A DNA stretch of 64,000 bases from Borreliella valaisiana VS116 (lineage in GTDB: Bacteria; Spirochaetota; Spirochaetia; Borreliales; Borreliaceae). The notes under the pieces were generated by a model. It saw only the letters and a list, made by a program, of their open reading frames with translations, had not been told where the DNA came from and searched no databases. Location: positions 800,194-864,193 of the forward strand of contig NZ_ABCY02000001.1 in assembly GCF_000170955.2 (NCBI RefSeq), given 5' to 3'. A program made the position numbers and the translations under genes. Below, piece after piece: positions 16,547 to 24,846 of the stretch (position 1 is its first letter; each line of letters begins with the position of its first letter).

Positions 16547-17344
16547 TTATTGCCTTTTTAAATTATTTGCGATTCCCAACATATTGTCAGAAGTTTGAAT
16601 AGCCTTTGAGTTTATTTCATAAGCTCTTTGAGCTACTATCATTGTTACCATTTCTTCAGCAATAGATACATTCGACATTTCAAGAATACCTTGTTTTAGT
16701 CTTCCCATACCTTCGGTTCCCGGTATTCCTGCTATTTCTTGGCCTGATCCAGCTGTTTCTTTGAATAAATTGCTTCCAATAGCGCTTAGTCCTGCGGGAT
16801 TAACGAATCTTGATATTTCAATTTGTCCAAGTTCTATTGGCTCATTGTTGTTATCAATTTTTACCGACACTATTCCTTGATCAGATATTGTAATTGAGTT
16901 TTGGATATATTCTTCTGGGAAGAATATATTAGGCAATACCTTGTATCCTTGGCTTGTTACAAGTTCTCGATTAGAATCGATTTTAAATGATCCATCCCTG
17001 GTATATGCATAAGTGCCATCAGGCAGAAGAATTTTGTAAAACCCGTCTCCTTCAATAGCAACATCAGTGAGTAAATTGGTAGATTGCATTTTTCCTTGTT
17101 CAAATATTCTATGAGTAGCAGCAATTTTTGTTCCATGGCCAACTTGATTTCCAAGCGGTCTTAGAGTATTTTCAGTTGCAGGAGTTCCTGCTCTGTCTTG
17201 AGTTTGATAAATCAAGTCTTCAAATTCTGCTCTTATTTTTTTAAATCCTGTAGTATTCACATTTGAAAGATTATTCGCAATTGTGTCTACATTGTATTGT
17301 TGTGCAGTCATTCCACTTGCTGCTGTCCATAATGCTCTCATCAT
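16547..17344 (-). CDS. flgG: FlgG, distal rod protein
   Basis: The protein has 265 residues, normal for FlgG. The N-terminal axial motif MRALWTAASGMTAQQ followed by VDTIANNLSNVNTTGFK is diagnostic of rod/hook proteins, and the C-terminal heptad helix (MVTMIVAQRAYEINSKAIQT) ends DNMLGIANNLKRQ. It forms the distal rod of the periplasmic flagellum. AAGGAG lies 8 bases before the first of two tandem ATGs. It lies 12 bases after flgF and immediately before the flgA-like gene. Confidence 0.96.
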   Translation of the reverse strand: MMRALWTAASGMTAQQYNVDTIANNLSNVNTTGFKKIRAEFEDLIYQTQDRAGTPATENTLRPLGNQVGHGTKIAATHRIFEQGKMQSTNLLTDVAIEGDGFYKILLPDGTYAYTRDGSFKIDSNRELVTSQGYKVLPNIFFPEEYIQNSITISDQGIVSVKIDNNNEPIELGQIEISRFVNPAGLSAIGSNLFKETAGSGQEIAGIPGTEGMGRLKQGILEMSNVSIAEEMVTMIVAQRAYEINSKAIQTSDNMLGIANNLKRQ

Positions 17345-17356
17345 AAAATATGCTCC

Positions 17357-18205
17357 TTAATATTTTCCAATTTCATTTATTAATTTTCCTAATAGATTAT
17401 CTTCAGTTTGTATTGTTTTTTGATTAGCTTCGTAAGCTCTGTTTATTTCAATCATTAAAACCATTTCTTTAACGGGATTAACATTGGAAGCTTCGAGTGT
17501 TTCTGTTTCTATTTTAGGCCTTAATGATATGTCCATTTCTTGTGCCTTGCCAGATGTTTTTGTATCAATCCATAAAGAATTTCCTTGTTTTTTGAGAAAT
17601 CTGGGATTTTCAAAATTTACAATTCTGATGGTATCAAGCAGTTCATAATTTTCCCAAGAATTTTCATACTCACTAACAAGTCTTTTGGGATTTGATTCAA
17701 AGCTTGAATTGTGGAAAATTTGCCCTTGGGGTGTTATTTTAAAATTATTTTTTTTCAGATATATATATCCTTTTTCTCCAAGAACAGGGAATCCGCTTTT
17801 TGTAACAAGGATTCCTTCTTTTCCAATAGTAAAAGATCCATTTCTTGTATATCTTTCTCCATCTGAAGTTTGTATTACAAAAAATCCTTGATCAGTGAGC
17901 GCTAAATCTAATGGATTGCCAGTAGTTTTTAATGGGCCTTGTTCAAATAGTGTATATATCTCATTTTCTTCAACCCCTGTTCCTAGCTTGCCTACAATAG
18001 GAGCTGTTTCAAGATGTCCTTTGGGAAATTTATAAAGTCCATCATCATTTAGTCTTCTTATTAGCATTTCTGGAAATGCTTTTTGAATGGATAAATCTTT
18101 TTTGTATCCAACAAGATCTATGTTTGCTAAATTATTTGACACTACATCAAGCTTGCGCCTTTCTGCCATCATTCCGCTGGCAGCTGTATAAATTCCTCTT
18201 ACCAC
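17357..18205 (-). CDS. flgF: FlgF/FlhO, proximal rod protein
   Basis: This FlgG-like rod protein has 282 residues: VRGIYTAASGMMAERRKLD then NNLANIDLVGYK at the N-terminus, and EMVLMIEINRAYEANQKTIQ at the C-terminus. In Borrelia this gene is usually called flhO or flgF. The start is GTG 18205, 7 bases after AAGGA. An upstream in-frame extension to 18310 lacks that signal and would place unrelated sequence before the conserved N-terminus. It is the first gene of the flgF-flgG-flgA-flgI-flgJ run, with a candidate promoter just upstream. Confidence 0.92.
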   Translation of the reverse strand: MVRGIYTAASGMMAERRKLDVVSNNLANIDLVGYKKDLSIQKAFPEMLIRRLNDDGLYKFPKGHLETAPIVGKLGTGVEENEIYTLFEQGPLKTTGNPLDLALTDQGFFVIQTSDGERYTRNGSFTIGKEGILVTKSGFPVLGEKGYIYLKKNNFKITPQGQIFHNSSFESNPKRLVSEYENSWENYELLDTIRIVNFENPRFLKKQGNSLWIDTKTSGKAQEMDISLRPKIETETLEASNVNPVKEMVLMIEINRAYEANQKTIQTEDNLLGKLINEIGKY

Positions 18206-18237
18206 GGTTAAATCCTTCAAGACAATTAACTTTACTA

Positions 18238-18266
18238 ATACTAGCATTATTTGTCTTATATAACAA
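18238..18266 (-). promoter_or_regulatory. candidate promoter of the flgF-flgJ block
   Basis: On the reverse strand TTGTTA (18266-18261), 17 bases, then TAGTAT (18243-18238), with a predicted start about 25 bases before the GTG of flgF. Spacing is ideal, boxes are 4/6 and 5/6. Confidence 0.5.
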
Positions 18267-18453
18267 TTAATTGACCCGTTGTTTTTTTGTTTAAATTTAT
18301 ATTTCTTCATTTAGGTTTTTGTCTTTAATATAATTAAAATTATAAAATAAGTTGTATAATGATGTTTGTGGCTAATTTTTAAATTATTTATCTTGAATGA
18401 GTAATTTAAAAAAAAGAACTACAATTTAGAATTATTAGTTTTAAGGAGAATTG

Positions 18454-19014
18454 ATGAATAGAGTTTTTTCAAAATTTTTTCTTTTTTTTTGTTTTGCAAT
18501 ATTTTTATCTGCAAATTCAGAAGATTCGAATGAGAATGAATTTATTAATAAGGCTGAAAACCTTAATTCTGAAGATGAGGTTTTAGGGTATTGGGTTGGT
18601 TATAATGATGCGGGCAATATAAAAAATTCTATTATTTATATATATAAATATAATGGAGAAGTTTACGGTCGAATTTTAATGATAATAAAAGACGGCAAAA
18701 AGTATGATGCTGAAAACCCTTCAGGAGACACTGTGGTTGGGTTTGAAAATCTTGCAATAGAAGGTCTTGATTTTATGTGGGGTCTTAAGTATTCTCATGC
18801 TTCTAAAAAGTGGGATAGGGGTAAAATAATAGATCCTAAAAACGGTAAAATTTATAATTCTGAAATGAGAGTTGATAGTAAAACCGGAAATCTTATTACC
18901 AAGGGGAAAGTTTGGATTTTTGGTAGAAGCAAAATTTGGACAAGAGCTAAAGTTGACGAAATACCAAAAGTAGACTTACATAATCTTGTTCCAGTTCCTC
19001 CTGTAAAAGAATAA
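18454..19014 (+). CDS. DUF2147-type secreted protein
   Basis: The protein has 186 residues with a cleavable signal peptide (SKFFLFFCFAIFLSAN, about residues 5-20). The mature part follows the DUF2147 pattern: VLGYWVGYNDAGN, YGEVYGRI-like strand, NPSGDTVVGFENL, KWDRGKIIDPKNGKIYNSEM and VWIFGRSKIWTRAK. The domain is a lipocalin-like beta sandwich of unknown function, expected in the periplasm. ATG 18454 follows AAGGAG by 5 bases; a TTG three bases earlier is too close. It lies divergent from flgF and 61 bases before apt. Confidence 0.8.
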   Translation: MNRVFSKFFLFFCFAIFLSANSEDSNENEFINKAENLNSEDEVLGYWVGYNDAGNIKNSIIYIYKYNGEVYGRILMIIKDGKKYDAENPSGDTVVGFENLAIEGLDFMWGLKYSHASKKWDRGKIIDPKNGKIYNSEMRVDSKTGNLITKGKVWIFGRSKIWTRAKVDEIPKVDLHNLVPVPPVKE

Positions 19015-19075
19015 ATTTGGCTTTTGGTCTTACTATTTTGAAAAATACACAAACATTAGATGGGATGATTAAGTT

Positions 19076-19606
19076 ATGAAAAATAAAATAGAGTATTACG
19101 ACCAATTTATTGCAAAAGTACCCGATTTTCCTAAAAAGGGTGTTCTTTTTTATGATATTACTAGTGTTTTATTAAAGCCTGAAGTTTATACCTCATTAAT
19201 AAATGAGGTATATTCTTTTTATAATTTAAAAAAGATTGATTGCATTGCGGTTGTTGAATCTAGGGGATATTTGATAGGCGCTCCGTTGTCTTTAAAAATG
19301 CATCTTCCTCTTGTTTTAATTCGAAAAGAGGGTAAATTGCCCAGAGAGGTTTTTAGTGAAGAGTATGAGCTTGAATATGGCTTTGGGAGAATAGAGGTTC
19401 ACAAAGACGATATTAAGATGTATTCCAATATTCTTTTAATAGATGATATATTAGCTACCGGCGGAACTTTAAAATCGTCTGCAATTTTGCTAGAGAGAGC
19501 CGGAGGTAGGGTTAAAGATATTTTTTGTTTTATTGAGCTTTGCAGTATTAATGGTAGGCACCTTCTTGAAGGCTATGAAGTTAATTCTCTTGTAAGGTAC
19601 AATTAA
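19076..19606 (+). CDS. apt: adenine phosphoribosyltransferase
   Basis: The protein has 176 residues and converts adenine plus PRPP to AMP. The PRPP loop ILLIDDILATGGTL is near residues 119-132, with the hood motif PDFPKKGVLFYDIT near 17-29 and KEGKLPREVFSEEYELEYG typical of Apt. Borrelia cannot make purines de novo, so salvage enzymes like this one matter for growth. A ribosome-binding GGGATGA-type sequence precedes the ATG. Confidence 0.95.
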   Translation: MKNKIEYYDQFIAKVPDFPKKGVLFYDITSVLLKPEVYTSLINEVYSFYNLKKIDCIAVVESRGYLIGAPLSLKMHLPLVLIRKEGKLPREVFSEEYELEYGFGRIEVHKDDIKMYSNILLIDDILATGGTLKSSAILLERAGGRVKDIFCFIELCSINGRHLLEGYEVNSLVRYN

Positions 19607-19614
19607 TTTAATGC

Positions 19615-19644
19615 TTGACTTTTCTTTTTTATTAAATTTACAAT
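19615..19644 (+). promoter_or_regulatory. promoter of rplU-prp-rpmA-obg
   Basis: TTGACT (19615-19620), 18 bases, TACAAT (19639-19644). The predicted start near 19651 leaves a very short leader before the rplU ATG at 19664. Confidence 0.6.
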
Positions 19645-19663
19645 ATTTAGTTGAGGTAATGTA

Positions 19664-19978
19664 ATGTATGCACTGGTAGAAATAAATGGCAAGCAATATA
19701 AAGCTATTGAGGGCGAATTTTTAAAAATAGATAAAATTTCTCCTATTGAAGAAAAAAAGAAATTGGAATTTAATAGTATTTTGCTTATTAATAAAGATGG
19801 GGAGATTAAAATAGGAAAGCCCTATGTTATGAATTCTCTTATTAGATGTACCTATAAAGAAGATAAAAAAGATAAAAAGGTTGTTTCTTACAGATACAGA
19901 AGAAGAAAATCAAGTGAGAGAAAAGTTGGGCACAGACAAACCTATTCTTATATTTTGGTTGATGAAATAGTTTTTTAA
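19664..19978 (+). CDS. rplU: 50S ribosomal protein L21
   Basis: The protein has 104 residues beginning [17 protein letters not shown] and containing [20 protein letters not shown], the conserved basic L21 region that contacts 23S rRNA. Length is normal. GAGG lies about 8 bases before the ATG. It is first in the conserved L21-Prp-L27-Obg order. Confidence 0.97.
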   Translation: MYALVEINGKQYKAIEGEFLKIDKISPIEEKKKLEFNSILLINKDGEIKIGKPYVMNSLIRCTYKEDKKDKKVVSYRYRRRKSSERKVGHRQTYSYILVDEIVF

Positions 19979-19983
19979 GTTTA

Positions 19984-20304
19984 TTGATTAATGTTTTAGT
20001 AAAAGTAAAAGACGATGTAATCATTTATATTCTAGCCAATGGTCATGCTATGAGCAAAAATAATGTTAATGTTGTCTGCTCTTCTTTTTCTTTTATTTTG
20101 AGAACCTTTTTTAGTGTTCTTGATTTTGAGGGTGAGTCTTTTATTGTAAAAAATTCAAAAAAAGGCTATTTAGAATTTAAGCCTTTTTTTAAGGATTTAA
20201 GTAAAAAAAGTCTTTTTTATTATAGTAGATTTTTAATTAGAGGCATAAGTGATTTATGCTTTGAGTATCCTGATGATATTAAATTAGTTTTGGAGGAAAA
20301 TTAA
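19984..20304 (+). CDS. prp: Prp-like ribosomal-processing cysteine protease
   Basis: The protein has 106 residues and sits between L21 and L27, the normal place of Prp. The catalytic His is H21 (ANGHAMSK) and Cys is C32 (NVVCSSFS). In Firmicutes Prp trims an N-terminal extension from L27; here the L27 encoded next door starts directly with [10 protein letters not shown], so no such extension exists. The glycine usually found between His and Cys is replaced by Asn. It may therefore act on another substrate or have a structural role. The start is TTG 19984, 5 bases after rplU, with no good SD. Its stop overlaps the rpmA ATG by one base. Confidence 0.8.
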   Translation: MINVLVKVKDDVIIYILANGHAMSKNNVNVVCSSFSFILRTFFSVLDFEGESFIVKNSKKGYLEFKPFFKDLSKKSLFYYSRFLIRGISDLCFEYPDDIKLVLEEN

Positions 20305-20549
20305 TGGCAACAAGTAAAAGTGGTGGTAGTTCAAAAAATGGACGAGATTCTATATCTAAGCGGCTTGGAGTTAAAAGAAGTGGTGGTCAGTTTGTTAAGG
20401 CTGGAGAAATAATTGTTAGACAAAGAGGTACAAAATTTCATAAGGGTAAAAACGTTGGCCTTGGAAGAGACTATACAATATTTGCGCTTTCATCTGGGAA
20501 GGTAGAGTTTAAAACTTTAAAGGGACGAAAATATGTAAATATTGTTTAG
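20304..20549 (+). CDS. rpmA: 50S ribosomal protein L27
   Basis: The protein has 81 residues: [20 protein letters not shown] then LGVKRSGGQ, with [20 protein letters not shown] further on. The flexible N-terminus reaches the peptidyl-transferase centre. It starts as in E. coli, without the Firmicute pre-sequence. GGAGG lies about 7 bases before the ATG. Confidence 0.97.
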   Translation: MATSKSGGSSKNGRDSISKRLGVKRSGGQFVKAGEIIVRQRGTKFHKGKNVGLGRDYTIFALSSGKVEFKTLKGRKYVNIV

Positions 20550-20596
20550 TATGTAAATATTTATTTTTTAGTTTTAATTGAGAAATTGGAGAAAAT

Positions 20597-21583
20597 TTGT
20601 ACAACTTTAAGGACTCTGTTAGTATAACGGTAGTTTCGGGCAATGGTGGTTCTGGGTGTGTTTCTTTTTTGCGAGAAAAGTTTAATGCAAAGGGTGGTCC
20701 AGATGGCGGGAATGGCGGGAATGGCGGGAGTGTAATTTTCAAGGTGAGAGAAAATCTTTGCACTTTGTCTTTTTATAAAAATGGTCATGTGCTTTGTGCC
20801 GAAAATGGTAAACCTGGAATGGGTTTCAAGAGAAGTGGCGCTAATGGTAAAGATTTGATTCTTTTTGTTCCCCCAAATACAGGCATTTATAATGAAAATG
20901 ATGGAACTCTTTTGTATAGACTTAAAGATTTAACTGACGAATTTGTTATTTTAAAAGGTGGCAGAGGTGGTCTTGGTAATTGGAATTTTAAAACTTCGGT
21001 TAGAAGGGCGCCAAGGTTTGCTCAACCCGGAGAATCAGGCAATAGTTTGAATGTGCGTCTTGAGCTTTTTTTGGTGGCGGATATTGGGCTTGTTGGTCTT
21101 CCTAATGCTGGTAAATCTTCTCTGCTTAATAGAATAACTTCAGCAAAGTCTAGGGTCGCGAATTATCCTTTTACAACAAAGATTCCTCATCTTGGTATAC
21201 TTAGATATTCTTGGGATGATTTAATCATTGCAGATATTCCAGGAATAATTAAAGGCGCTAGCTTTGGAGTAGGACTTGGAACTAAATTTTTAAAACATAT
21301 TGCTAAAACTAAAATTTTAGCTTTAGTAATTGATATTTCTGAAGCAAATTTTTTGGAATCATATAACATTCTTTTAAACGAATTAAAATCTTATAGCTAT
21401 GAGCTTTTTAATAAAAAAAAAATTATTGTTGCTAACAAGCTTGATTTGGATAATTCTAATAAAAATTTTGATAGTTTGATAAAAACCCTGAGAAAAGAAA
21501 AGATTGTCGGCATTTCTATTTATGAAAATATAGGGATTGATGAACTTATTAAAGAATTTTTTATTTTGGCTAAAACTTTTTAA
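20597..21583 (+). CDS. obg: Obg/CgtA GTPase
   Basis: This ribosome-associated GTPase for 50S assembly and stress signalling has 328 residues. The N-terminal Obg fold is glycine-rich (GNGGSGCVSFLREKF ... GGPDGGNGGNGGS). The G domain has P-loop GLPNAGKSSLLN, switch II DIPGII and NKLD. The C-terminal OCT domain of longer Obgs is absent, as in many bacteria. The start is TTG with GGAG 5 bases upstream. Three copies of a 9-bp unit encode part of the glycine repeats. Confidence 0.95.
   Translation: MYNFKDSVSITVVSGNGGSGCVSFLREKFNAKGGPDGGNGGNGGSVIFKVRENLCTLSFYKNGHVLCAENGKPGMGFKRSGANGKDLILFVPPNTGIYNENDGTLLYRLKDLTDEFVILKGGRGGLGNWNFKTSVRRAPRFAQPGESGNSLNVRLELFLVADIGLVGLPNAGKSSLLNRITSAKSRVANYPFTTKIPHLGILRYSWDDLIIADIPGIIKGASFGVGLGTKFLKHIAKTKILALVIDISEANFLESYNILLNELKSYSYELFNKKKIIVANKLDLDNSNKNFDSLIKTLRKEKIVGISIYENIGIDELIKEFFILAKTF
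20705..20731 (+). repeat. three tandem 9-bp units in obg
   Basis: GGCGGGAAT, GGCGGGAAT and GGCGGGAGT encode the GGN-GGN-GGS part of the Obg fold. It is in frame, so copy-number change would add or remove three residues. Confidence 0.75.
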
Positions 21584-21652
21584 TAAAATTAATTTTTTAT
21601 TTCTAGCTTTTTTGTTTTTAAGACATTTATTTGATTTGGAGAAAAGTAATTA

Positions 21653-22234
21653 ATGAGAATTGCAATATTGGGTGGCACTTATAATCCAATTCATATTGGG
21701 CATATTTTTTTGGCTAAAGAGATAGAGTATTTATTAAATATTGATAAGGTAATATTTATTCCTACTTGTAATCCGGCCCATAAATCGATTGGGGAGGAGG
21801 TTAGTGTTAAAAATAGAATAGATATGCTCGAGCTTGCATTAAAGAATGAAAGTAAAATGTTCATAGATGATTGCGACATAATAAATGGTGGCATAACTTA
21901 TACTGTTGATACTATTTCTTGTATTAAAAAAAAATATAAAAACGTCAAACTTTTTTTGGTTATTGGTGATGATCTTTTCAAAAATTTTGATTCATGGAAA
22001 AATCCCCAAAGTATTGTAAGTTCTGTTGATCTTGTTGTTGCCCACAGAATCTACAAAAAGAGGCTGAAAAGTTCCTTTAAGCATATTTATATAGATAATA
22101 AAATAATATCAATCTCTTCATCAGAAATTAGAAATAGAATTGCGAATGGACTTCCTGTTGATTATTTACTACCCTTTGATGTGTTAAAATACATTAAAGA
22201 TAATAATTTATATATTAAAAAGGTAAATATTTGA
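21653..22234 (+). CDS. nadD: nicotinate-nucleotide adenylyltransferase
   Basis: The protein has 193 residues and joins ATP and nicotinate mononucleotide to give deamido-NAD. The nucleotidyltransferase motif [15 protein letters not shown] is at residues 8-22, and the C-terminal [10 protein letters not shown] motif is near 162-171. GGAGAAAAG precedes the ATG. The stop codon overlaps the TTG start of the LCP-family gene (TTGA). Confidence 0.93.
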   Translation: MRIAILGGTYNPIHIGHIFLAKEIEYLLNIDKVIFIPTCNPAHKSIGEEVSVKNRIDMLELALKNESKMFIDDCDIINGGITYTVDTISCIKKKYKNVKLFLVIGDDLFKNFDSWKNPQSIVSSVDLVVAHRIYKKRLKSSFKHIYIDNKIISISSSEIRNRIANGLPVDYLLPFDVLKYIKDNNLYIKKVNI

Positions 22235-23415
22235 GAAAAGATTTAATTTTTTTAGTTCTAATTGTTCTAATAATAGCAAGTGTACTAATTTTTTTTATTA
22301 GAAGCTCGAAAAAAGAGTTGGTTTATTTTGAACTTAATACAAAGAGCAATATTAGTTTTTTGTTTATAGTAGAAGATCCTAACAGAAATCTTGTAAGTAT
22401 GCAAGAAATTTTTATTAATATAAAAACAGGAAATCTTGGTTTTTTAGATATTCCAATTCATACCGGATATGAAGATTTAAAAGGTAATATATCTTGGTTT
22501 AAAGATCTATATAAAAAAAATTCTTTTAATAATTTTTTATCTAAAATTTATACACAATTATCTCATGAATCAGATTATTATATTCGTTTTCAAAAAGAAA
22601 ATTTTGTTAAACTCATTGACTATTTGGGAGGGGTTAGACTTCTTGTTAAAAATCCAGTAAAAATTTATAGCTTCGAAGATTCTATTTTAATACCTTCTGG
22701 TACTTCCAATTTTGATGGTGATAAAGCGTATGATTATTTGAGATATTTTAATGATGTTGATCAGTTTGAAGAGAGAGTTGAATTTTTTAAAGAGTTTTTT
22801 AAAAAACTTCTTTTTCAAATTTCAGATTTTGGTATTGAAAATAACAATTTTTTTAAAATATATTCTATGTTAGACACTAACCTTTCAGAAGTTGTTTTTA
22901 AGTATATTGTTAAAAATTATAAAATAAATAACGATAAAATTATTTCTATTAATATTAAAGGGCAAGAAGAGATTTTTAAAGATAATGATAATAATTTGAT
23001 AAAGGTGGTTTTTCCTTATTATGGGGGCGCTATTTTAAAAGAATCGGTGGAGAAATTGAATAAAGAGTTAGTTAATGAAGGCTTGCAAGAGATAGTAAAG
23101 ATTGTTATTTTAAATGGAACAAAAGTTGTTGGGCTTGCAAAAAAAACAGCAAATATTTTTAATTCTTTAAAATTTAAAGTTTTAAAATTTGGTAATGCAG
23201 ATAAAAATTCTTATAAAAATACCTTGATTATAAACAATTCAGATAATTTGGAAATGGCTGTTAGAGTTGGGGAGGTAATCAAAGCTTCAAATATTAAGCC
23301 AATTTCTGAAGTTCAAACTAAAAGATTGTTAGAGCTTGATAATCTTGATATTAATCCCGATGTAATAGTTGTTTTAGGAGATGATTTTGATGGAAGATAT
23401 GTTAAAAGTAAGTGA
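22231..23415 (+). CDS. LytR-CpsA-Psr (LCP) family protein with LytR C-terminal domain
   Basis: The protein has 394 residues. An N-terminal helix ([19 protein letters not shown], residues 4-22) anchors it with the bulk outside the cytoplasm. The LCP domain (about 45-200) includes [28 protein letters not shown] and [13 protein letters not shown], with acidic and Arg residues of the family. A LytR_C domain (about 285-385) includes [20 protein letters not shown] and [16 protein letters not shown] enzymes usually move polymers from a lipid carrier to peptidoglycan; Borrelia has no known teichoic acid, so the substrate is open. TTG start, coupled to nadD and overlapping rsfS by 26 bases. Confidence 0.8.
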   Translation: MRKDLIFLVLIVLIIASVLIFFIRSSKKELVYFELNTKSNISFLFIVEDPNRNLVSMQEIFINIKTGNLGFLDIPIHTGYEDLKGNISWFKDLYKKNSFNNFLSKIYTQLSHESDYYIRFQKENFVKLIDYLGGVRLLVKNPVKIYSFEDSILIPSGTSNFDGDKAYDYLRYFNDVDQFEERVEFFKEFFKKLLFQISDFGIENNNFFKIYSMLDTNLSEVVFKYIVKNYKINNDKIISINIKGQEEIFKDNDNNLIKVVFPYYGGAILKESVEKLNKELVNEGLQEIVKIVILNGTKVVGLAKKTANIFNSLKFKVLKFGNADKNSYKNTLIINNSDNLEMAVRVGEVIKASNIKPISEVQTKRLLELDNLDINPDVIVVLGDDFDGRYVKSK

Positions 23416-23740
23416 TGTTAATGCTTTATGTAAAACAATAAGCGATTTTAATGGAATTGACGTTATAGGCATTAATGTTGGCAATATTTGCAATTGGACT
23501 GATTTTTTTATAATAGCTACTTTTTTATCATTTAAGCAAATGGAGACTTTGTATGTTGATAAAATAGTTAAATTTTTTAAAGAAAAAAAAATTAACCTTA
23601 ACGTTCAGGGAAAAGGATTAGTTTATGACTGGACTATTGTTTCAGGTGGAAATTTGGTGATTCATTTAATGAGCGAAAAATCTAGAGAATACTATGAGCT
23701 TGAAAAAATATGGTCCAAAGGGATTATTATTTATCCTTAA
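23390..23740 (+). CDS. rsfS: ribosomal silencing factor RsfS
   Basis: The protein has 116 residues of the DUF143/Iojap family that binds L14 on the 50S subunit and blocks subunit joining. Motifs are NICNWTDFFIIATFLS (usual S.ADYFVI.TG pattern) and DWTIVSGGNLVIHLMSEKSREYYELEKIW. Three ATGs are near the start; 23390 is chosen because AGGAG ends 9 bases upstream, whereas the first (23381) touches the SD. The nadD-LCP-rsfS order is common in bacteria. Confidence 0.9.
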   Translation: MEDMLKVSDVNALCKTISDFNGIDVIGINVGNICNWTDFFIIATFLSFKQMETLYVDKIVKFFKEKKINLNVQGKGLVYDWTIVSGGNLVIHLMSEKSREYYELEKIWSKGIIIYP

Positions 23741-23782
23741 TTACTGTTTAATTAAAAAAACTAAAAATATCATAAAAATATG

Positions 23783-23811
23783 TTTACAAAAAATAGAAAA
23801 TATTTTAGATT
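23783..23811 (+). promoter_or_regulatory. candidate promoter of spoVG
   Basis: TTTACA (23783-23788), 17 bases, TAGATT (23806-23811); start near 23818, about 26 bases before the GTG. Confidence 0.5.
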
Positions 23812-23843
23812 TAAGGTATGTACTTTTTGCGGGAGGCTTATAA

Positions 23844-24137
23844 GTGGATATTACAGACATAAGGATTAAGAAAGTTGAAAGTAAAAATTCTGGTTCTAAA
23901 TTGTTAGCATATGTTGCTGTTACTTTTGATAATTGCTTAGTTCTTCACAATATTAGAGTTATTAAAGGGCAAAAGGGAGTATTTATTGCTATGCCTAACA
24001 GAAGAACTAGAGTTGGTGAATATAAAGACATTGTACATCCTATTAGTCAGGATTTTAGAAAAACTTTGCAGACTTCTATTTTTAAGGAATATATAAGAGA
24101 AAATCCAGCTGATCTTGAGCTTGAATTAGATTTTTAA
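23844..24137 (+). CDS. spoVG: SpoVG, site-specific nucleic acid-binding regulator
   Basis: The protein has 97 residues: [51 protein letters not shown] and a C-terminal helix. In B. burgdorferi SpoVG has been shown to bind DNA and RNA and to affect vlsE and glp expression. Start GTG 23844 is supported by GGGAGG 7 bases upstream. It has its own candidate promoter and is followed by the tRNA-Gln promoter. Confidence 0.96.
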   Translation: MDITDIRIKKVESKNSGSKLLAYVAVTFDNCLVLHNIRVIKGQKGVFIAMPNRRTRVGEYKDIVHPISQDFRKTLQTSIFKEYIRENPADLELELDF

Positions 24138-24144
24138 ATAATTG

Positions 24145-24173
24145 TTGACAAAGCGTGTTGTATCTTGTATGCT
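24145..24173 (+). promoter_or_regulatory. sigma-70 promoter of tRNA-Gln (and probably rplY)
   Basis: A perfect -35 TTGACA (24145-24150), 17 bases, TATGCT (24168-24173). The predicted start is about 20 bases before the tRNA. The two boxes are embedded in an inverted repeat, TTGACAAAGC (24145-24154) and GCTTGTCAA (24171-24179). Confidence 0.7.
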
Positions 24174-24198
24174 TGTCAATTGTAAGTATTAAGGTATT

Positions 24199-24270
24199 TG
24201 GGACGTCGACAAGCGGTAAGTCAACTGGTTTTGGTCCAGTCATTCGAGGGTTCGAATCCTTCCGTCCCAG
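24199..24270 (+). tRNA. tRNA-Gln (anticodon UUG)
   Basis: The acceptor stem TGGGACG pairs with CGTCCCA, discriminator G. The D arm contains AAGCGGTAA, the anticodon stem ACTGG/CCAGT encloses loop TTTTGGT with anticodon TTG, and the T arm is GAGGGTTCGAATCCTTC. CCA is not encoded. The next gene, rplY, starts 24 bases later with no terminator between, so the tRNA and mRNA are probably one transcript cut by tRNA processing. Confidence 0.96.
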
Positions 24271-24294
24271 TATTTTACATTAGGAGTTTTTTTG

Positions 24295-24843
24295 GTGGAA
24301 AATAGCAGGGTTTTAAGTTGTGAATATAGATCAAGCTTTGGGTCTTCTAATGCTCGTAGAATAAGAGCTAAATATGAAATACCAGCTGTTGTTTACGGTC
24401 AGGGTAATGATGTTTCACATTTGCAAATTAAGAGTAGTGAGTTTAATAAGAAATTTGCAAAGTTTACAGACAATACTGTCTTAATATTAAATGATGGCAA
24501 GCTTGAAAGATGTGTTTTTGTTAAAGATGTTGCAGAAAATATTGCCAGCAAGCTCATTTATCATATTGATTTTTATGAAGTGGATAGGCATGTTGAGCTT
24601 GAAAGATATGTTCCGATTAAGCTTACTGGGGCTTCTGTTGGGGTTAAGGAAGGCGGAATTTTAACTGTTTTAAAAGAGCAAGTTAAGGTAAAGTCTTTAC
24701 CTCTAGATTTGCCAGAATTCATAGAGCTTGATTTGACTCCCGTTAATAAAGGAGATAGTGTTCTTCTTAAAGATCTTGTGTTGCCTTCTAATGTTAGACT
24801 TGCAGAAAATGACGAGAATTTGGAAGTTGTTATTATAAAGTGA
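24295..24843 (+). CDS. rplY: 50S ribosomal protein L25 / CTC family
   Basis: The protein has 182 residues: an N-terminal L25 domain (RRIRAKYEIPAVVYGQGN) that binds 5S rRNA plus the C-terminal TL5/CTC beta domain (VPIKLTGASVGVKEGGIL). Longer than E. coli L25, it belongs to the CTC class. The GTG at 24295 is 8 bases from AGGAG; a TTG at 24292 is also possible. It lies 3 bases before pth, a frequent pairing. Confidence 0.93.
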   Translation: MENSRVLSCEYRSSFGSSNARRIRAKYEIPAVVYGQGNDVSHLQIKSSEFNKKFAKFTDNTVLILNDGKLERCVFVKDVAENIASKLIYHIDFYEVDRHVELERYVPIKLTGASVGVKEGGILTVLKEQVKVKSLPLDLPEFIELDLTPVNKGDSVLLKDLVLPSNVRLAENDENLEVVIIK

Positions 24844-24846
24844 TTT

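Noticed and set aside
18206-18310. Long N-terminal extension of FlgF
   Set aside because: The conserved rod-protein N-terminus begins at GTG 18205 with a good ribosome-binding site; the extension would include the candidate promoter.
20705-20731. Obg glycine repeat as a phase switch
   Set aside because: The unit is 9 bp, so copy change keeps the frame; it only alters three residues of a known glycine-rich fold.
23381-23415. Frameshift between the LCP gene and rsfS
   Set aside because: The overlap is short, both proteins are complete against their families, and rsfS has its own SD and ATG.
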